The notes under the pieces: model-generated | The model's database searches: none | The model's input: the letters and a program-made list of their open reading frames with translations, nothing else | What the model was told of the DNA's origin: nothing | Part shown: in pieces, positions 1 through 7,797 of the stretch | Position numbering within the stretch: position 1 is the first letter of the stretch | How the letters are laid out: every line of letters starts with the position of its first letter | Made by a program: the position numbers and the translations under genes | NCBI RefSeq assembly: GCF_963360655.1 | Contig: NZ_OY725712.1 | Coordinates: 372,001-436,000, forward strand | Length of the DNA stretch: 64,000 nucleotides | Source of the DNA: Collinsella aerofaciens | Lineage (GTDB): Bacteria > Actinomycetota > Coriobacteriia > Coriobacteriales > Coriobacteriaceae | Direction of reading: 5' to 3'

Positions 1-243
1 GAACGTCCTGCCGCAGTCGCGGCAGAGATAGCGTTGCTCGCCGTTCCTGGACTTGCCCTTCTTGACGATAGCGACCGAGCCGCAACGGGGGCAGCGCTCT
101 ACATCGTAGCCGTCTCCCGCCGCATCGTCGAACATGGCGGCGCGGATGATGTCGCGCACCGACTCGATTGCGCGGCGGCGCTCGGACTTGCTGAGCTTTG
201 CCATGTTCTTCTTGAGGATGATGACCAGATCCTCGGCGTTCAT
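1..243 (-). CDS. Transposase N-terminus with zinc ribbon (partial)
   Basis: The 81 codons up to the window edge start at ATG 243 and contain no stop. The first half is a Lys/Arg-rich helical segment ([19 protein letters not shown]). The second half is a zinc ribbon with CPRCGS followed by about 20 residues and CRDCGRTF. This arrangement is the DNA-binding head of IS1 InsA-type and IS1595-type transposases. The catalytic part lies beyond base 1. Family assignment rests only on the zinc ribbon, so IS1595 is likely but not certain. The gene faces out of the window and is separated from the kinase gene by the IS end. Confidence 0.75.
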   Translation of the reverse strand, partial: MNAEDLVIILKKNMAKLSKSERRRAIESVRDIIRAAMFDDAAGDGYDVERCPRCGSVAIVKKGKSRNGEQRYLCRDCGRTF

Positions 244-323
244 ACATGCTCCAATGCCGTGGTTAACAATTTCATTATACCACTGTGGCATCACCTATAT
301 GTCAATTCTGGTCTAACAGAGCC
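1..323 (-). mobile_element. Insertion sequence end (IS1595-like), partial
   Basis: The left edge of the window holds the 5' end of a transposase gene and about 80 bases of leader. Read on the minus strand, a plausible outer end begins GGCTCTGTTAGACCAG at 323. A TTGACA (305-300) and a perfect TATAAT (279-274) lie just inside, but 20 bases apart, which is longer than usual. The other terminus and any target duplication lie outside the window, so the exact boundary is an inference. Confidence 0.55.
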
Positions 324-329
324 TTTCTT

Positions 330-1739
330 TTAGGTAGCGGAGGTATCGACGACGCCGGTCGCATTGGCAACCGCGACTATGACGATCATGCATAGGAGCA
401 GCACACCCAATGCCTTGAGCCAGAGTTTCGCGAGCTTCTTGCCGCGATAGCTGTCGAGCAATGCGAATCGCCGACGAAGACGGCGCTTATCGAGCAGCGC
501 AAAATGCATAAGCACCATAAGGCCATCGACAAAGAAAAAATACTCGATTATGAGAAGCCACGTCGGGTAGCTTTGGGTTGCTCCGGTGGGATGAAAGACG
601 GCAAAGTGACTACCGGCAAAGAACACGAGCAGCGAGAAGCAGACGAGCGTATTCCAAATGCGCCCCAAAGACTCCGGAACGCGAGAGAGCAGACCGCATG
701 CAGCGGAGGCGGCAGGCCTAGGAAGCCCCGCGGGGTTCTGGAGCCCTTGGGGCGTCAACACCGTCTCCGAGGCCGGAGTACGGACAGCCACAGGCGCAAG
801 AGGCCGCACGGGGCGACTTAGATCGTATGCCGCGCGCGTCGCCCGTCCCAATGCTTCCGCACTCGCAAAACGCTTGGCCGGGTCGAGCGCCATCGACATG
901 CAGACGGCATCGGCAAGTGGAGCGGGAATGCCACGCGCCTCGCATTGCTCGCGCAGGTCGAGCCCTGGCTTAGGGTCGACTCCCGTCAAGCAGAAGAACA
1001 ACAGGGCGCCAAGTGCGTAGACGTCGCTTCGCACGCTCGTCTGCCCAAACCCATACTGCTCGGGCGGCGCATAGGGCCGTGTCCCAAACTTGACGGTGTC
1101 GGCATCGGCGCCGTCGCGCCATACGCGAGCGATCCCCAAGTCGATAATCACCAGCGATGAAAATGTCAGGCCGTCATCAGGCGTATAGTTGGCACCTGTC
1201 ACGATGATATTCGACGGCTTGAGGTCACGATGGATCACCGGCGCCGACGTCTCCCCCGCTATTGCAAAACCGGCGTGGAGCTCGCCCACGGCATCGCATA
1301 GGGCAGGATACAATTCACGCGCATAATCGGGGGTGGCTCCCAGACGGTCCACCAGCGCCCCGAGCGTCTCCCCTTCGATGTATTCCATAACCACGTTGAG
1401 CTCGTCGCCCACACGACGACAATCGACGATTCTGGGCAGGTGCTCAAAACGCCTGCCTGCCCGCTGAGCGGCAAACAGACGCTCGTATGCCCCGCCGATT
1501 TGAGCCGAAGCATCGATGCGTTTACGGACAAAGGGGCCGAGCGAACCACCGCCGGTTCCTTCAAAGTACACGAGCTCGGTTGCTTCAACGGACGAGCGCT
1601 TAAGTACACGCTCCACGCGATAGCTGTCGTCGCGATCGAGCGACGCCAGGTGCTCGGCAAGCGCTGCGGTCAGCTCGTCATCGGAATATGTTGGGCTCTG
1701 AGTATCCATAGCCTCCATCATAGCGCAGGGCGCAGACAC
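330..1739 (-). CDS. Membrane-anchored serine/threonine protein kinase
   Basis: This is a 469-residue Hanks-type kinase. The kinase domain spans about residues 40-300, with the catalytic loop HRDLKPSN at 170-177, an IDLG metal-binding motif (Leu instead of the usual Phe of DFG) at 199-202 and APPEQ at 224-228. A Pro/Ala-rich linker follows, then three hydrophobic segments near 363-383, 393-416 and 440-461, so the kinase should sit on the cytoplasmic face with a C-terminal membrane anchor. No PASTA repeats are present, unlike PknB. The listed GTG start lacks a clean ribosome site, and the ATG codons at residues 7, 8 and 11 are alternatives. It lies just downstream of a small HTH-like gene in the same direction. 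Confidence 0.85.
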   Translation of the reverse strand: MSAPCAMMEAMDTQSPTYSDDELTAALAEHLASLDRDDSYRVERVLKRSSVEATELVYFEGTGGGSLGPFVRKRIDASAQIGGAYERLFAAQRAGRRFEHLPRIVDCRRVGDELNVVMEYIEGETLGALVDRLGATPDYARELYPALCDAVGELHAGFAIAGETSAPVIHRDLKPSNIIVTGANYTPDDGLTFSSLVIIDLGIARVWRDGADADTVKFGTRPYAPPEQYGFGQTSVRSDVYALGALLFFCLTGVDPKPGLDLREQCEARGIPAPLADAVCMSMALDPAKRFASAEALGRATRAAYDLSRPVRPLAPVAVRTPASETVLTPQGLQNPAGLPRPAASAACGLLSRVPESLGRIWNTLVCFSLLVFFAGSHFAVFHPTGATQSYPTWLLIIEYFFFVDGLMVLMHFALLDKRRLRRRFALLDSYRGKKLAKLWLKALGVLLLCMIVIVAVANATGVVDTSAT

Positions 1740-1807
1740 CCCATGGCATCCGCGCCCCGTTCGTTTGCATCGTTGTTCGGCAGCTCCGCCGGCTCAGATA
1801 TCAGCCG

Positions 1808-2230
1808 CTAACTCACCGTCTCCTCGCCAAAGCGATACAGCTCCTCGTTGACCTTTTGGAGGCTGCACCCGCGATCGATGCAAAAGATGATAATCGCATC
1901 GCGGCGGTCCTTGCAGTTAAGGACGCTTACCCCGGCAGCCGTCAGCGCACGGTTAGTCTCTTTGAGCGTCAGCGCCATCGCAAAGGCAATCTGCAGCACC
2001 TTATTGCGGCTCGGATGCCGCGCACCGGTAAAAATCTGATAGCCAAAGGTCTCATTGAGATCGGCCATACGAACCACGCGCGAGCGCTCCAAGCCCTTTT
2101 CCTGCAGTAGCTGCTTCAGGTAGTTCGAAAGCGACGGGGCGGCAAAGTCGTGTTCTTTGATATAGCCATCGATGTTTGGCGCGTCGAGAAGCTCATTGAG
2201 TAACTCGTCAGTCAGCTTTTTATCGGGCAT
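1808..2230 (-). CDS. Small HTH-like protein upstream of kinase
   Basis: A 140-residue soluble protein with GGGAGGTG placed about 7 bases before the ATG. Residues 33-105 read like an XRE-type helix-turn-helix (LSNYLKQLLQEKGLERSRVV, then a conserved YQIFTGARHPSR and alternating helices), but the canonical turn is weak. The C-terminal 35 residues include a Cys pair around a hydrophobic strand (IIIFCIDRGCS). Its stop is 68 bases before the kinase start and both share orientation, so the two are probably co-transcribed and it may be a substrate or partner of the kinase. That partnership is inferred from position only. Confidence 0.6.
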   Translation of the reverse strand: MPDKKLTDELLNELLDAPNIDGYIKEHDFAAPSLSNYLKQLLQEKGLERSRVVRMADLNETFGYQIFTGARHPSRNKVLQIAFAMALTLKETNRALTAAGVSVLNCKDRRDAIIIFCIDRGCSLQKVNEELYRFGEETVS

Positions 2231-2262
2231 ACGACTTCACCTCCCCCAGTGCATGCAACATG

Positions 2263-2706
2263 CTAGAAACCGCTTACGTCCGAACGCTCCCAGCTAGCAA
2301 CCTGGTCGGGAGACACCGTACCCAGCGCCTCGAACTTCCAGGAGCCGCCCGCCTTCAGATGATTGGTGTTTGCAAGAGCCGTTCCAACCTGGTTGCCATC
2401 GGCATCGTACAGAACATATTCAATCTGAATGTAGCTCTTTTCCTTGTCCGTGTTATTGGTCAGCGTGCCCGTGATCTTATAGGTAAACTGATTGGAAGTG
2501 TCTTCAGCCTCGTCAGCAATGGTATACGGTTCTTGCGGTTCTTTTCGCTCCTCAGCCTGCTGTGTCGTCTCGGCAGGTTTTGCCGAATCGCTCGCAGACG
2601 AATCGGTTGAGTTGTCGCCCATAGAGCCCACGGCACCGACAATAACCAGCACCACGATGATGCCTAGGACAATCTTGCCGATCGGCTTCTTTCCCTCTTT
2701 TGCCAT
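2263..2706 (-). CDS. Membrane-anchored FxLYD-domain protein
   Basis: A 147-residue protein with a Lys-rich start, one membrane segment at about 10-28 (IGKIVLGIIVVLVIVGAVG), a Ser/Asp/Ala-rich linker to about 60, and a C-terminal beta domain of the FxLYD type (ITGTLTNNTDKEKSYIQIEY, then VLYDADGNQVG and a final W). Such domains are extracellular and of unknown binding partner in many Gram-positive bacteria. There is no lipobox Cys, so it is a single-pass anchored protein. The ribosome site AGGAAGG lies inside the 3' arm of a long hairpin (2712-2765), which suggests translational control. Confidence 0.75.
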   Translation of the reverse strand: MAKEGKKPIGKIVLGIIVVLVIVGAVGSMGDNSTDSSASDSAKPAETTQQAEERKEPQEPYTIADEAEDTSNQFTYKITGTLTNNTDKEKSYIQIEYVLYDADGNQVGTALANTNHLKAGGSWKFEALGTVSPDQVASWERSDVSGF

Positions 2707-2711
2707 TATTC

Positions 2712-2765
2712 ATCCTTCCTACGATCCGGCTACCGTGCCGGCACACAGCACATCGTAGGAAGGAT
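2712..2765 (-). promoter_or_regulatory. Hairpin that buries the ribosome site of the FxLYD gene
   Basis: ATCCTTCCTACGAT (2712-2725) and ATCGTAGGAAGGAT (2752-2765) are perfect 14-base inverted repeats. Between them CCGGC (2726-2730) and GCCGG (2737-2741) form a second stem. On the minus-strand mRNA the 3' arm ends 5 bases before the ATG at 2706 and contains the Shine-Dalgarno sequence AGGAAGG. The structure is seen directly; control of translation is inferred. Confidence 0.6.
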
Positions 2766-2870
2766 TGAACTTGAATTCATTAGCTGAGAGCTAAGGCTGC
2801 GGTAAACGGCCAATGCAGTTATCCAAACGTTGAGCAAACGCACTTTGCGCAACCGTCTGCTGGCAGCGCA

Positions 2871-3194
2871 TCAACCCACCGTGACGGATTCCCCGGTAAA
2901 GGCACTGATCATCAACAGGACAAAGAACACCAGGTAGCTGACACTCAGCAAGTACGCAATAATCAGGAAGACGACCCAGCCGACATTGGTTTTACCGTCG
3001 GCACGGCGTTGCTCGCGATTACGGCAAAGCCAAATCGTCACGCCAATGGCCACAATCAGCAACACGAGTGCCGCTGCTGCCAACCCGGCAAGCGCAAACA
3101 TCACGCCAATGCTCACAGCAATAACCGGAAGCAGCAGCAAGCCGCAGCCACACCCACCGGGACTATAAACGGCAGACTGTCGGCATCGCCTCAT
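2871..3194 (-). CDS. Small two-to-three-pass membrane protein
   Basis: About 107 residues. Following a short CGCG-containing N-terminus there is a long hydrophobic stretch (LLLLPVIAVSIGVMFALAGL and onward) enough for two passes, a basic loop (CRNREQRRADGK), and a further hydrophobic segment (VGWVVFLIIAYLLSVSYLVF). The ATG at 3194 follows a GGGGGTGG ribosome site. A GTG at 3224 that overlaps the stop of the antitoxin gene upstream is an alternative start and would couple the two genes. I do not recognise a family. Confidence 0.55.
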   Translation of the reverse strand: MRRCRQSAVYSPGGCGCGLLLLPVIAVSIGVMFALAGLAAAALVLLIVAIGVTIWLCRNREQRRADGKTNVGWVVFLIIAYLLSVSYLVFFVLLMISAFTGESVTVG

Positions 3195-3223
3195 CGCCGC
3201 GCCACCCCCATCATCTTTGAGCA

Positions 3224-3565
3224 CTACAGTGCGATGGCCTGCTGAACAGGAACGATCTTGCCGAGTTCCGGTTCGATCCGCCTTTTCTCGGCCTCAAGGT
3301 CAAACGCCACCTGAGCGCGCAGCCAATAACCATCCGTCAGGCCAAAGTAGCGGCAAAGACGGAGGTCGGTGTCGGCCGTCACGCGACGTTTTCCCAAGAC
3401 AATCTGCCCGATACGCTGAGCCGGAATCCCAGTCTCTTTCGCAAGACGATATTGAGAAATGCCCATGGGAACAAGAAACTCCTCTTTGAGAAGCTCACCA
3501 GGAGTCACCGGCGACAGCAAATCGGCCGAAGCCTCATCACTTGTGATAATCGACGATTTCGACAT
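3224..3565 (-). CDS. higA: HigA-type antitoxin
   Basis: A 113-residue XRE-family protein of the HigA/VapI group. The signature begins TPGELLKEEFLVPMGISQYR and continues through a helix-turn-helix (AKETGIPAQRIGQIVLGKR) to RLCRYFGLTDGYWLRAQ, which is highly typical. In known systems this protein neutralises the HigB ribonuclease and represses its own promoter. The start at 3565 overlaps the end of the toxin gene by 29 bases, the usual higBA order with toxin first. Upstream in-frame codons to 3640 lie within the toxin gene and are not needed. Confidence 0.88.
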   Translation of the reverse strand: MSKSSIITSDEASADLLSPVTPGELLKEEFLVPMGISQYRLAKETGIPAQRIGQIVLGKRRVTADTDLRLCRYFGLTDGYWLRAQVAFDLEAEKRRIEPELGKIVPVQQAIAL

Positions 3566-3818
3566 TCCAAGCCATCTCCTGTCTCCACTCAAAACAGACC
3601 CGATAGCGCTCGTTAACACGGATGCTATATTGACCGGCACGATCGCCCTTCAAAGCTTCCAGGCGGTTGCCCGGTGGAACGCGAAGATCATCAAGTGAAG
3701 CACAAACCTGCAGTTGGCGAATCTTCCTCAACGCAACACGCTCAAAGGGCACGAACCTCCTGACCCGCACACCCATGGCAAAGCGTTCGGTATCCTCATC
3801 TTTATACGATGCAATCAT
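3537..3818 (-). CDS. higB: HigB/RelE-type mRNA interferase toxin
   Basis: A 93-residue protein of the RelE/HigB fold: RLEALKGDRAGQYSIRVNER, then YRVCFEWR and a short final strand (NVEIVDYHK) are the hallmark strands. In characterised homologues the toxin cleaves mRNA at the ribosome. It is the first gene of a two-gene operon with the HigA-type antitoxin. An exact TATAAT on the minus strand at 3875-3870 and palindromes at 3830-3851 stand between promoter and start. The N-terminus (MIASYKDEDTERFAMG) is slightly longer than in compact RelE proteins; the second ATG is an alternative start. Confidence 0.85.
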   Translation of the reverse strand: MIASYKDEDTERFAMGVRVRRFVPFERVALRKIRQLQVCASLDDLRVPPGNRLEALKGDRAGQYSIRVNERYRVCFEWRQEMAWNVEIVDYHK

Positions 3819-3829
3819 AGTATCGCCTT

Positions 3830-3875
3830 ACGTTAGTAACGTCAAACGTTTCTATAGACTTACATCTCTATTATA
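3830..3875 (-). promoter_or_regulatory. higBA promoter and operator palindromes
   Basis: On the minus strand an exact TATAAT lies at 3875-3870, with no good -35. Downstream of it are two palindromes: AAACGTTT (3844-3851) and ACGTTAGTAACGT (3830-3842, six-base arms around one base). They share the core AACGT and sit between the likely transcription start and the toxin start, the expected place for HigA autorepression. Confidence 0.5.
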
Positions 3876-3920
3876 TCGTACGTTTGTTCGTGTTTTCTAG
3901 AACAAATAGTCCTTCACGCC

Positions 3921-5108
3921 TTAGTCAAGCGAAAGTAATCGTTTGTAGACATCGAGGCCTTTGAGCAGAATTTTCTCGTCAAAGAGCATGGTATCGGCAT
4001 GCAGAGCGCTCGTGGCATAGGCGGGACAGCCATCCGAATCGCTCGGGTTTTCTTGTCCCTCTGGCGCACCCGTGCCCAGCAAGAAGAACACGCCCGGAAG
4101 ATGGCGCTGATAGAAGGCGAAGTCCTCGGCGATTAGCAGCGGCTCGTCCACAAGTTGCAGCTCGGACAAGGCAGGCGCAATGCAGGCAAACAGCTCGGGG
4201 TCGTTATCGACTGGCGGATAGCCCTCGGCAAAATTGAGATCGTACGTGCAGCCCGTTGCAGCGCACGCCTCGTCGAGTACACGGCGCACGCCTTCGCGCG
4301 CGCGGTCGAACATATCATCCGTAAACACGCGCAGGCTGCCAGCCACATGGGCCTCCCCTGCCACCGCATTGCAGACGGTGCCGGCCTGAAGCAGGCCGAA
4401 CTTACCAATGCAGGGCTCGTCGGCACCCAACTCATCCATGAGCTCGCGCTCGGCAACCAAGAACTTGGCAGCCGCCAGTGCCGCATCGTGCGACTCCTCG
4501 ACTGGAACGCCGTAGGTCTTGGCGATATGGATGCTCGCGCCATGGATATGAATGTGCGTCTCGCTTGAGCGCGCCAGCAGCGGACCGGAACAGCTTGCCA
4601 ACGTGCCGGCGGGCAAATCGGGCCATACGTGGAAGCCAAAAATGCGGTCGACACCATAGCGCTCGAATACGCCGCTCTCACACACCGTCTTGGCGCCACC
4701 GGTCGTTTCCTCGGCCGGCTGGAACACAAAGAGCACGTTGCGCTTGATGACGCCCGGTTGCTCGCGAATCGTGCGGTCGACATGCGTCGCGGCGGCAAGC
4801 GCCATGGCCATGTGTCCATCGTGTCCGCACGCATGCATCTTGCCGGGATGGGTCGAGGCGAAGGCCGCACCCGTCGCCTCCGCGATGGGCAGCGCGTCCA
4901 TATCGGCGCGAATCGCCGTGGCATGCGCGGCGCCCGTGCCAGCGTCGAAGAAAGCGCAAACACAGCTGGGGCAGGGATGGACCACTTCACAGGCAAGCGA
5001 GGCGAGCACGCCCTCTATATAGGCTATGGTTTGAGGAAGCTCGAAATCGAGCTCCGGAATGCGATGCAGGTCGCGACGATAGCGACGAAGTTCTTGGAGC
5101 TCGGTCAT
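3921..5108 (-). CDS. M20D family metallo-amidohydrolase, possible N-acetyl-DAP deacetylase
   Basis: A 395-residue cytoplasmic peptidase-family M20 enzyme. Metal-binding motifs are in order: HRIPEL near 15, RADMDALPI near 65, HACGHDGHM near 90, PAEET near 130 and EDFAFY near 345. The Cys in CGHDGH is the group D hallmark (hippurate hydrolases, IAA-amino-acid hydrolases and N-acetyl-LL-DAP deacetylase). The chosen ATG has AAAGGA seven bases upstream; in-frame codons upstream to 5357 run through the divergent promoter region. It faces away from the lysA-dapA, dapB, dapH operon. Because dapH encodes the acetylase route, this is a good candidate for the deacetylase of that route, but the family is broad and substrate is inferred from context. 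Confidence 0.8.
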   Translation of the reverse strand: MTELQELRRYRRDLHRIPELDFELPQTIAYIEGVLASLACEVVHPCPSCVCAFFDAGTGAAHATAIRADMDALPIAEATGAAFASTHPGKMHACGHDGHMAMALAAATHVDRTIREQPGVIKRNVLFVFQPAEETTGGAKTVCESGVFERYGVDRIFGFHVWPDLPAGTLASCSGPLLARSSETHIHIHGASIHIAKTYGVPVEESHDAALAAAKFLVAERELMDELGADEPCIGKFGLLQAGTVCNAVAGEAHVAGSLRVFTDDMFDRAREGVRRVLDEACAATGCTYDLNFAEGYPPVDNDPELFACIAPALSELQLVDEPLLIAEDFAFYQRHLPGVFFLLGTGAPEGQENPSDSDGCPAYATSALHADTMLFDEKILLKGLDVYKRLLSLD

Positions 5109-5139
5109 AATGGATCCTTTCATGGGGCATATCCATTCC

Positions 5140-5151
5140 CACAATATTGTG
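5140..5151. promoter_or_regulatory. Perfect palindrome CACAATATTGTG
   Basis: This 12-base perfect palindrome lies 31 bases before the deacetylase start, in the divergent intergenic region. It is a plausible operator for an unknown repressor. A further ATTGTG occurs 5' of it at 5158-5163. Confidence 0.3.
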
Positions 5152-5219
5152 ATGCAGAATTGTGACGCCCTTGTTTCTAGCATATCCCTGCATTTTTTAA
5201 ACGTTATATACGAATACTC

Positions 5220-5248
5220 TTGTTTGGTAAAGTGCAACGTGGTAGGGT
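5220..5248 (+). promoter_or_regulatory. Candidate promoter of the lysine operon
   Basis: TTGTTT (5220-5225) and TAGGGT (5243-5248) are separated by 17 bases. The predicted start near 5255 would place the first transcribed bases directly before the riboswitch P1 stem at 5260. Both boxes match the consensus only in part. Confidence 0.35.
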
Positions 5249-5259
5249 CGTTACCACTT

Positions 5260-5487
5260 GATAGAGGCGCGGGCACGAAGAGCCGCGGGCGAGCCGGCAG
5301 GCTTTGACCCCGCGGGGAGGCGAAACCCGCCGAACTGGGTTTTTCGGGCACGAACAACCTGGTGGGCCTGCGGGAAACACCCGCAGGACTGTCTGCAGCA
5401 ATGCGGGAGCGCTATCCGGACATGGGGTCCACGCTATGCGGATTCGATGCGCAGATGGCGCCGTCTGGATAGCGAGGTTTACGGGAC
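5260..5487 (+). promoter_or_regulatory. Lysine riboswitch and expression platform
   Basis: The aptamer spans about 5260-5416. It starts GATAGAGGCGCGG, contains ACGAAGAG and the CCCGCCGAACTGGG block, and ends GGGAGCGCTATC, all in the order of the L box. GATAG (5260-5264) pairs with CTATC (5412-5416) to close P1. Downstream, GGATAGC (5467-5473) next to the GAGG ribosome site can pair either with GCTATCC (5411-5417), which includes the P1 3' strand, or, via ATAGCG, with CGCTAT (5432-5437). These exclusive pairings suggest translation control of lysA-dapA by lysine. No terminator with a T run is visible. This accounts for the 379-base stretch between the divergent genes. Confidence 0.88.
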
Positions 5488-7797
5488 ATGGCATTGACCC
5501 CCAACGAAGCGTATGCGGCCAAGCAGCCGTTTGTGGACAAGGAGACGCTCGAGCATATCGTCGAGCAGTTCCCCACGCCGTTTCATCTATACGACGAGGC
5601 GGGCATCCGCCGCAACATGCAAGAGGTGCGCGACGCCTTTGCGTGGAACCCGGGCTTTAAGGAATACTTTGCCGTCAAGGCTAATCCCAACCCGGCGCTC
5701 ATCTCCATTCTCAACGAATACGGCTGCGGCTGCGATTGCTCGAGTTATACCGAGCTCATGATTGCCCGCTCACTGGGTATCACCGGCCACGACATCATGT
5801 TCTCGTCCAACGACACGCCGGCGGCGGATTTTGAGCTCGCCGACAAGCTGGGCGCCATCGTCAACTTTGACGACATCAGCCATATCGAGTTCTTTGAGCG
5901 CGTCGCGGGACCCATCCCCAAGACGGTCAGCTGCCGCTTTAATCCGGGCGGCCTGTTCCAGCTCTCCAACGGCATCATGGACAACCCCGGCGACTCCAAG
6001 TACGGCATGACCACCGAGCAGCTCTTCGAGGCTTTCCGCATGCTCAAGGCCAAGGGCGCCGAGAATTTTGGCATCCATGCCTTCCTTGCCAGCAATACCG
6101 TCACCAACGACTATTATCCCAAGCTCGCACGTATCCTCTTTGAACTTGCCGTGCGCCTGGAGCGTGAAACGGGCGCACATGTCGCCTTTATCAATCTGTC
6201 CGGCGGCGTCGGCATCCCCTATCTGCCCGAGCAGCAGGCCAACGACATTCACGCCATCGGCGAGGGAGTGCACGCGGCCTACGACGAAATCCTGGTTCCT
6301 TCCGGCATGAGCGATGTGGCCATCTGCACCGAGATGGGCCGCTTTATGATGGGCCCCTATGGCTGCCTGGTCACCAAGGCCATCCACGAGAAGCAGATTT
6401 ACAAGGACTATATCGGCGTGGACGCAAGCGCCGTCGACCTCATTCGTCCCGCTATGTATGGTGCCTACCACCACATTACGGTAATGGGACAGCCGGGTGG
6501 CCCTGACAAGACCGCAGCACCGGTCACGAACACGTATGACATCACGGGCAACTTGTGCGAGAACAACGATAAGTTCGCCATCGACCGTGAGCTACCGCAG
6601 ATCGACATGGGTGATGTGCTCGTGATCCACGATACCGGCGCGCATGGCTACTCCATGGGCTACAACTACAACGGCCGCCTGCGCTCCGCCGAGGTGCTGC
6701 TGCGCCCCGACGGCTCGGCCGACCTTATCCGCCGCGCCGAGCGCCCGGGCGATTATTTTGCCACGCTCGACGTGCTGCCGTGCGGCCGTGAGCTGCTGGC
6801 CAAATCGCGTGCCGAAAGCGCTCGTCGTCGCGCCCAGGACGAGAGCCTGGCCGTCGCCGCCCAATGGAACAAACGCATCCAGATCGCGGAAGCGAAGGAG
6901 AAGAACATGGATATCCGCAACCTCGAGGGCTCGATCGTCGCCCTCGTCACGCCGTTTAAAAAGGACGGCAGCGTCGACTTTGACGCGCTCGAGTGCCTTA
7001 TCGATTTCCACCTGCAAAATGGCACCGACGCCATCCTCACCCTGGGCACCACCGGTGAGAGTGCCACGATGACCGATGACGAGGACAACTCCGTCGTCGC
7101 CGCCGTGGTCAAGCAGGTTGCAGGACGCGTCCCCGTCATCGCCGGCTCGGGCTCCAACTCCACGCAAACCATGCTCACCAAGTCGCTCACCTACCAGGGT
7201 TTGGGAGCCGACGGCCTGCTGCTCATTACCCCCTACTACAACAAGTCCAATGAAGAGGGTATATATCAGCACTTTAAGACCGTCGCCGATGCCGTGGACA
7301 TCCCCTGCATCCTGTACAACATCCCCGGCCGCTGCGGCTGCGGCATCAGCGAGCGCAACGTAGAACGCCTGGCCGCACATCCCAACATCATGGGTATTAA
7401 GGAAGCCTCGGGCAACGTCGCCCACGCGGCCAAGATTGCCCACCTGCTGTCCGACGACTTCCGCATGTACTCGGGTGAGGACGCCCTCACCGTGCCGCTC
7501 ATGAGCCTGGGCGCCTCGGGCACCATCAGCGTGTGGGCCGACGTTCAGCCGCAGCTCGTGCACGATATGTGCCGCGCCTATCTGGACGGCGACGTGGAGC
7601 GCGCCCGCGATATCCAGATTGCCGGTCAGCCGCTCATCAATGCCCTCTTTAGCGAGGTCAACCCCATCCCCGTCAAGGAAGCGCTTGCTCAGATGGGTAT
7701 GATCGAGGCAAACTACCGCATGCCTCTATGCCCCATGGCAGACGACACGCGCGCTGCACTTACCGATGCTCTGAAGGGAGCTGGTCTGCTTGATTAA
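5488..7797 (+). CDS. lysA-dapA: LysA-DapA fusion: diaminopimelate decarboxylase and dihydrodipicolinate synthase
   Basis: One uninterrupted frame of 769 codons encodes two lysine-pathway enzymes. Residues 1 to about 465 are a PLP-dependent group IV decarboxylase: the PLP lysine is K64 in EYFAVKANPNP, followed by a glycine loop (SGGVGIPYLP), EMGRFMMGPYG and the C-terminal YNYNGRLRSAEVL motif. Residues 474-769 are a complete DapA: GTTGES at 520-525, the catalytic Tyr in YNIPGR (Y610) and the Schiff-base lysine K638 in GIKEASG. M474 (base 6907) is preceded by AAGGAG seven bases upstream, so DapA could also be made alone. LysA and DapA catalyse the last and first committed steps of the pathway. 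The gene follows a lysine riboswitch and overlaps dapB. Whether the product is one polypeptide is not known from sequence. Confidence 0.9.
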   Translation: MALTPNEAYAAKQPFVDKETLEHIVEQFPTPFHLYDEAGIRRNMQEVRDAFAWNPGFKEYFAVKANPNPALISILNEYGCGCDCSSYTELMIARSLGITGHDIMFSSNDTPAADFELADKLGAIVNFDDISHIEFFERVAGPIPKTVSCRFNPGGLFQLSNGIMDNPGDSKYGMTTEQLFEAFRMLKAKGAENFGIHAFLASNTVTNDYYPKLARILFELAVRLERETGAHVAFINLSGGVGIPYLPEQQANDIHAIGEGVHAAYDEILVPSGMSDVAICTEMGRFMMGPYGCLVTKAIHEKQIYKDYIGVDASAVDLIRPAMYGAYHHITVMGQPGGPDKTAAPVTNTYDITGNLCENNDKFAIDRELPQIDMGDVLVIHDTGAHGYSMGYNYNGRLRSAEVLLRPDGSADLIRRAERPGDYFATLDVLPCGRELLAKSRAESARRRAQDESLAVAAQWNKRIQIAEAKEKNMDIRNLEGSIVALVTPFKKDGSVDFDALECLIDFHLQNGTDAILTLGTTGESATMTDDEDNSVVAAVVKQVAGRVPVIAGSGSNSTQTMLTKSLTYQGLGADGLLLITPYYNKSNEEGIYQHFKTVADAVDIPCILYNIPGRCGCGISERNVERLAAHPNIMGIKEASGNVAHAAKIAHLLSDDFRMYSGEDALTVPLMSLGASGTISVWADVQPQLVHDMCRAYLDGDVERARDIQIAGQPLINALFSEVNPIPVKEALAQMGMIEANYRMPLCPMADDTRAALTDALKGAGLLD

